Shown in pieces: positions 60,327 to 64,000 of a stretch of 64,000 nucleotides of DNA. Source of the stretch: Nitrospira sp. (GTDB lineage Bacteria > Nitrospirota > Nitrospiria > Nitrospirales > Nitrospiraceae). A program made the position numbers and the translations under genes. The stretch is taken from positions 1 through 64,000 of the forward strand of contig JABFSU010000025.1 in NCBI GenBank assembly GCA_013140455.1, in the 5' to 3' direction. Position 1 is the stretch's first letter. Each line of letters opens with the position of its first letter. Under the pieces are notes generated by a model. The model did no database searches. It had not been told where the DNA came from and saw nothing but the letters and a program-made list of their open reading frames with translations.

Positions 60327-61822
60327 AGGTGTGTACCCATCGACTGCAGTGGCCCTTCATTGGCAGCCTGATATGCCAACCGCAGTTCAGTGGCTTCCCG
60401 TTGTACCAGCGACTTCAGATCCGAAGCTTGTTCGCTCACAAATTCCACAAACCGATCAATCTTCACGTCGAAGAAATCATAGGATCGAGTCACCGGATGC
60501 GGGAGGTGAAACCAATAGGACACAAATCCGTCAAGAGCGATCTGCTGTCCAGCCAGCGCCCGACAGGTTTCAGGAAACATCGCCTCGATATCGCCGCCCC
60601 AGTGAAGAATTTCGTAGGGGAGATACTTTGTGCGATACCAGTTGAGCTCATCCGCACAGGCCGTTGGCGACATCCAGTTCGGCCCGACCGGCTCTGCCCG
60701 GCTCGACACAACCTGCGCATACAGATCATAGGCCTCGGTCAGAGACTTTGCGTTCAATACTACGTCGGCTTCTATTGAACATTGTGCTGGACCTGGCGAC
60801 AGAAAAGGCACGCCGACGACCAAGCCTCGTGGCACATGCTGATCAAACACGTGTGTATATCGCCCCAAAAACCCTGTCAGCTCGTCGGCAATGAGATCAC
60901 TGGTCTTCGTATCAACTTCGAGCGCCATCCCACGCAATTGCTCCAACTGCCCGCACCGAAGAATCTGATCCAACATCTCGAACAACACCGGGGGAATCGG
61001 CGCAGCATGGGCATCCGTCCATCGCGGAAGAAGATCCGGCCCCTCACCGTTCACGACACCCGCCTCGCCAACCAGAGATTCATGGACGGCTAGCCCCGCG
61101 ACATGAATCTCCACGACCCGCTCGACCGGAAACTCGCGTAGAAAGCCATCGACGAATTGTGCGAGAGACTGAGCCCGCCAGGCTCCAGAGTAGCGATAGA
61201 CGGTCCATAGATGCCCGACATCCAGCACAAGCCCGCAGGCAGCTTGCTCTGTGACGCGACGAAAGTAGGCCGGAATCGAAAGGGTACCGGCGACAAAAAA
61301 CGTCAGCGGCGGCATCTCCAGCAGAAAGAGCGGAGAGCCGCCTCCCGGCAGCGCAGCGTATTGATCAAAGACCGCCTGGACCATATTGATATTTTGGGCC
61401 ACAATGTCCGCGCTCGCGGCCGTATAGAGCGGAGGCAGATAGGTTCCGAACGAGTAGCCGGCAATATGCTTCGTCGCACATTCATGATTCGACCAGGCGC
61501 TCCGAAGCAGAGAGAGATGGGAGGCTAACACCTGTGCTTCTTCTTGAAACAATGGATCAGACTCAGCCCCCGGTTGCGTCACCCAGAGTCCTTCACCGTG
61601 GTAGGGAAGCGGCAAATCAGTCTGATCACGAACAGCGGCCAGCGCACTGGAAGTCGCATGAAACACCTCCAAGTACATCGGAAGGACTTGACGACGCGTC
61701 AGGTCAGCGAGCAAGCTAAAAAGGTCTGGCGAATAGACATCCACCGACAGCCCGAGCCCTTGAACCGGGATCCGGTCCACTCGGCCTTGAAAATCATGAC
61801 ACACATCACGCGACAGGGTCAT
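60323..61822 (-). CDS. DUF692-like protein with large C-terminal extension
   Basis: From ATG 61822 (AAGGA upstream) the protein has 499 residues. The first two thirds form a TIM-barrel-like DUF692 domain, with likely metal ligands in PLPYHGEGLWV, LLEMPPLTFF, GLVLDVGHLW, VEIHVAGLA, WTDAHAAPIP and ALEVDTKTS. In MbnB, BufB and TglH such sites hold two or three irons that oxidise peptide cysteines. About 170 residues follow (ELNWYRTKYLPYEILHWGGD) with no name I know. No precursor-peptide gene is seen nearby. It is coupled to dus, so it may act in tRNA or general metabolism instead of RiPP synthesis. Confidence 0.78.
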   Translation of the reverse strand: MTLSRDVCHDFQGRVDRIPVQGLGLSVDVYSPDLFSLLADLTRRQVLPMYLEVFHATSSALAAVRDQTDLPLPYHGEGLWVTQPGAESDPLFQEEAQVLASHLSLLRSAWSNHECATKHIAGYSFGTYLPPLYTAASADIVAQNINMVQAVFDQYAALPGGGSPLFLLEMPPLTFFVAGTLSIPAYFRRVTEQAACGLVLDVGHLWTVYRYSGAWRAQSLAQFVDGFLREFPVERVVEIHVAGLAVHESLVGEAGVVNGEGPDLLPRWTDAHAAPIPPVLFEMLDQILRCGQLEQLRGMALEVDTKTSDLIADELTGFLGRYTHVFDQHVPRGLVVGVPFLSPGPAQCSIEADVVLNAKSLTEAYDLYAQVVSSRAEPVGPNWMSPTACADELNWYRTKYLPYEILHWGGDIEAMFPETCRALAGQQIALDGFVSYWFHLPHPVTRSYDFFDVKIDRFVEFVSEQASDLKSLVQREATELRLAYQAANEGPLQSMGTHL

Positions 61823-62001
61823 CCGCCCATCCTTCCATTCCAGCAAAATCCCCAGCACCAATCAGATGTAGTGTATGCCGATAAACTGTTGTATGACAAG
61901 GCTTTGGCGGAGACGGGAGAACTCGGATCTGTCTGCTATACTTCCCATACACCGCTGCAGCCAGGACACGCACGGATCACCCTGAACACCCTGGCGATGC
62001 G

Positions 62002-62772
62002 ATGGTAAGTCCAAACAATCAACAACAGAAAACGCCGAACCCCAAACTAACAGTGGTCGCACACATGATGACTCCAGGTGTCGTTCAAATCCCCGGTGAC
62101 ATTTCCGTGACCGAAGCGGCCACGCTCTTAGAACGTGAACAGATGCCCTGCCTGCTGGTAAAAGACACAGACCTGCACTTCGGCTTGATGACGCCTTCAG
62201 ACATTGTGAAAAAAGTGGTCGCTCTGGGCCTTGCCCCGGATGATATCGAAGTTCGAGCGATCATGTCTCACCCGGTACACTTTATTGAATACGACCGAGC
62301 GGCGGATGAGGCCACGACACTCATGATGTCTTCGGGTGCCCCCATTCTTATCGTCACCAAACAGGAGCAACCGGTCGGAGTTCTGACCGCACGGGATCTC
62401 GTCTTATCCCCCAAACGCTGTCATACTCGAGTCCCTGCGACAATTGGCGTCATGGATTCCAACTCACCCGGAGCTCAGCACCAGGCCGTCATCGTGCAGC
62501 TCAGCCATGTCGGCGCCATGGTCCAGACCGCGACCCTCTTATTACCCGGCACACGCGTCTTCCTCAGATTCGCCCTTCCTGAGCTGACAGCCCCCCTGAC
62601 CGTGACTGGAACGATCCTTGAGGACTATGACCCGGTCTACGAGTCCGGAAGAACCGGAACAGTGGGAAACCCAGGTGTCGACGTCCAATTCACTGGACTC
62701 TCTCCGGCCAATCAATCCCGCATTAAGGCCTGGGTCCTTCAGAACTCGCCCAAATCAACCGATCTAGCCTAA
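62002..62772 (+). CDS. CBS-pair plus PilZ-like protein
   Basis: The 256-residue protein has two CBS motifs (VAHMMTPGVVQIPGDISVTE and VRAIMSHPVHFIEYDRAADE, ending PVGVLTARDLV) and a C-terminal PilZ-like domain (about 150-250: VMVQTATLLLPGTRVFLRFA, EDYDPVYESG, VDVQFTGLSPANQSRI). The canonical RxxxR...D/NxSxxG c-di-GMP motif is not clear here (only TRVPATIG and NSPG), so c-di-GMP binding is uncertain. CBS pairs bind adenine nucleotides. The combination suggests a nucleotide-sensing regulator. Confidence 0.82.
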   Translation: MVSPNNQQQKTPNPKLTVVAHMMTPGVVQIPGDISVTEAATLLEREQMPCLLVKDTDLHFGLMTPSDIVKKVVALGLAPDDIEVRAIMSHPVHFIEYDRAADEATTLMMSSGAPILIVTKQEQPVGVLTARDLVLSPKRCHTRVPATIGVMDSNSPGAQHQAVIVQLSHVGAMVQTATLLLPGTRVFLRFALPELTAPLTVTGTILEDYDPVYESGRTGTVGNPGVDVQFTGLSPANQSRIKAWVLQNSPKSTDLA

Positions 62773-62773
62773 G

Positions 62774-62791
62774 TCACAACACAAGTTGTGA
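62774..62791 (+). terminator. Terminator after CBS-PilZ gene
   Basis: TCACAAC-ACAA-GTTGTGA, a perfect 7-bp stem with four-base loop, starts one base after the stop codon and is followed by TCTTCTTT. Confidence 0.65.
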
Positions 62792-62864
62792 TCTTCTTTG
62801 ACCGCAAGAACCGCGGCTGGTAGACTTTTCTCTCAATCATTCTCATTCTCTTTTACAGGTGCTT

Positions 62865-63920
62865 ATGGACTCCCCTATGAAATCTACACAAAACCGCCCC
62901 CGCACAATCCTTTCCAACGATGAGGTCCTGACCCAGATTCGCGGACTCCTGGATAGTCCTGAAGACGACCTTCATGCCACCCTGATGAAGGAATTGCTGA
63001 CTGGAGTTTTGAAGTTCCATGATTCGCATCTCGACCTCCTGGATCTGAAGATCATTAACCGCGCCATCAAGGAACTGCGCCACGCCTTTGCCGTCTTTAA
63101 CGGTTATCACGATCGGCGAAAGGTCAGCATCTTTGGCTCTGCACGCACTCCCTCCGACGACCCCAATTATCAATTGGCCCATCGCTTTGCGGAACAAGTG
63201 GTGAAAGCCGGCTACATGGTGATCACCGGCGGCGCAGACGGCATCATGCGAGCTTCACAGGAAGGGGCCGGACGCGAAAACAGTTTCGGGGTCAACATCA
63301 TGCTCCCGTTCGAGCAGGGCGCGAACGCCACAATTGCCAACGATCCCAAGCTGATCACCTTCAAATACTTCTTTACCCGCAAGCTGATGTTCCAGAAAGA
63401 AGCCAACGCGATTGCGCTATTCCCCGGCGGCTTTGGGACACACGACGAAGGCTTTGAAATCCTGACGCTGGCGCAAACTGGAAAGAGCGACCCGCAGCCG
63501 ATTGTCTGTATCCAGGCACCCGGATGCGATTACTGGGACGACTGGTCCGCCTTCATTGTGAAGCAACTCCTGAAGCGACGGCTGATTAACGAAGAGGACC
63601 TCAGTCTCTTCAAAGTCGTGAACTCGGCAGAGGCGGCCGTGGAAGAGATTTCAACATTCTATCGCCGCTACCATTCCATTCGATTCGTCGGAAGGTTGAT
63701 GGCGATGCGGCTGAAATCCCCCATCTCGGCGGAGCATCTCCAGCAAATCCAGACTCGATTCAGCGACCTACTCGCTGAAGGACGTTTTGAACTGCGCGCG
63801 GCATTGGAAGAGGAACTGGACGAACCGACCATCGCCAGCCTACCCCGACTGGTTTTCCCGTTCAACCGTCGGAGCGCCGGACGACTTCGCCAACTCATCG
63901 ACTATGTGAATAGTCTTTGA
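62865..63920 (+). CDS. LOG-family (TIGR00730-like) protein
   Basis: From ATG 62865 (ACAGGT upstream; GTG at 62859 is an alternative) the protein has 351 residues. A Rossmann core has SIFGSARTPSDDPNYQLAHR, MVITGGADGIMRASQEGAGR, and the LOG motif PGGFGTHDEGFEILTLAQTG. This PGGxGTxxE loop is the phosphoribohydrolase site of LOG/PpnN-type nucleotide nucleosidases. A 120-residue helical C-terminal extension (ISAEHLQQIQTRFSDLLAEG) makes it larger than plant-like LOG (about 190). Cytokinin naming should be avoided; nucleotide salvage is more likely. Confidence 0.9.
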   Translation: MDSPMKSTQNRPRTILSNDEVLTQIRGLLDSPEDDLHATLMKELLTGVLKFHDSHLDLLDLKIINRAIKELRHAFAVFNGYHDRRKVSIFGSARTPSDDPNYQLAHRFAEQVVKAGYMVITGGADGIMRASQEGAGRENSFGVNIMLPFEQGANATIANDPKLITFKYFFTRKLMFQKEANAIALFPGGFGTHDEGFEILTLAQTGKSDPQPIVCIQAPGCDYWDDWSAFIVKQLLKRRLINEEDLSLFKVVNSAEAAVEEISTFYRRYHSIRFVGRLMAMRLKSPISAEHLQQIQTRFSDLLAEGRFELRAALEEELDEPTIASLPRLVFPFNRRSAGRLRQLIDYVNSL

Positions 63921-63989
63921 CGATCACGACAATCGCAGCGGCGGCCCCTTTAGTCCACCCCCATATGCATGGTATTGTGGCGAACTATT

Positions 63990-64000
63990 ATGAGTGATTC
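63990..64000 (+). CDS. Possible start of a further gene, cut by window edge
   Basis: ATG-AGT-GAT begins at 63990 and is cut at 64000. No clear ribosome site precedes it (GTGGCGAACTATT), so this is only a possible start. Confidence 0.25.

Noticed and set aside
61862..62062. 66-codon minus-strand frame upstream of the DUF692 gene as a RiPP precursor
   Set aside because: It has two scattered Cys, no leader-like region, overlaps the CBS-PilZ start and lacks a ribosome site.
1..64000. CRISPR arrays, rRNA, tRNA genes and integrase attachment sites
   Set aside because: No regularly spaced direct repeats, cloverleaf sequences, ribosomal RNA blocks or integrase genes were seen on either strand; short tRNAs could still be missed by eye.

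Overview
The window reads as a continuous piece of a high-GC Gram-negative bacterial chromosome. Coding density is high, operons are compact, and many start codons are coupled by ATGA overlaps. Lipoboxes, TolC/RND efflux and lytic transglycosylases indicate an outer membrane. RNase Y plus YmdB, a cytochrome P460 lipoprotein, an ArsM/ArsS pair and a DUF692-Dus-Maf run together suggest a Nitrospira-like organism (Nitrospirota). That assignment is inference from gene content; no rRNA or tRNA gene is present to test it.

Layout. 1-7155 (+): an ECF sigma factor of the ECF42 type with three DGPF-motif (YCII) proteins, a VOC/PhnB protein, DUF1428 and DUF1579 proteins, a lipoprotein, an Asp-box beta-propeller coupled to a MoaD/ThiS-like protein, and a methyltransferase. 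Two genes carry matching promoter-like motifs (TGTCGA-N16/17-CGA) that fit published ECF42 targets. 7.4-13.6 kb: mixed single genes, including a monofunctional prephenate dehydratase, a TfoX-N protein, a cytochrome P460, a Crp/Fnr regulator and a DsrE protein. 13.8-23.9 kb (-): a copper/silver-type cusCBA efflux operon headed by a MerR regulator. 24.2-28.5 kb (+): arsM-arsS, then hflK-hflC. 28.5-42 kb (mostly -): fhs, an M23 peptidase, cutA, and a long housekeeping run (slt, zapB-like, zapA, rny, ymdB, xseA, xseB, tlyA, epimerase). 42-46.8 kb (+): rlmN, an active/inactive M16 peptidase pair, larE. 46.8-48.6 kb (-): atpI-atpB-atpE-atpF without the F1 genes. 48.8-52 kb (+): pabB/trpE-like, pabC-like, a transglycosylase. 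51.9-54.1 kb (-): nadB and a lipoprotein. 54.2-56.4 kb (+): a 31-residue bS22/mS38-type ribosomal protein, a small conserved protein and an MsbA-like ABC exporter. 56.5-61.8 kb (-): dinB, a secreted protein, maf, dus, a DUF692 protein. 62-64 kb (+): a CBS-PilZ protein and a LOG-family protein.

The strongest structural discovery is a complete IS1595-family element at 21022-23041 (2020 bp). It has 24-bp terminal inverted repeats (22 of 24 identical), an exact 8-bp target duplication CATTACTA, a transposase, and a passenger gene of unknown function. It sits inside the signal-peptide region of a DsrE-like gene. Removing the element and one duplication copy restores, in frame, a good signal peptide, a strong ribosome binding site and an ATGA coupling to the gene before it. 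This shows that merR, an AhpD-like gene, dsrE, a small secreted protein and cusCBA were once one operon under a MerR-type promoter (20-bp spacer), and that the insertion split it.
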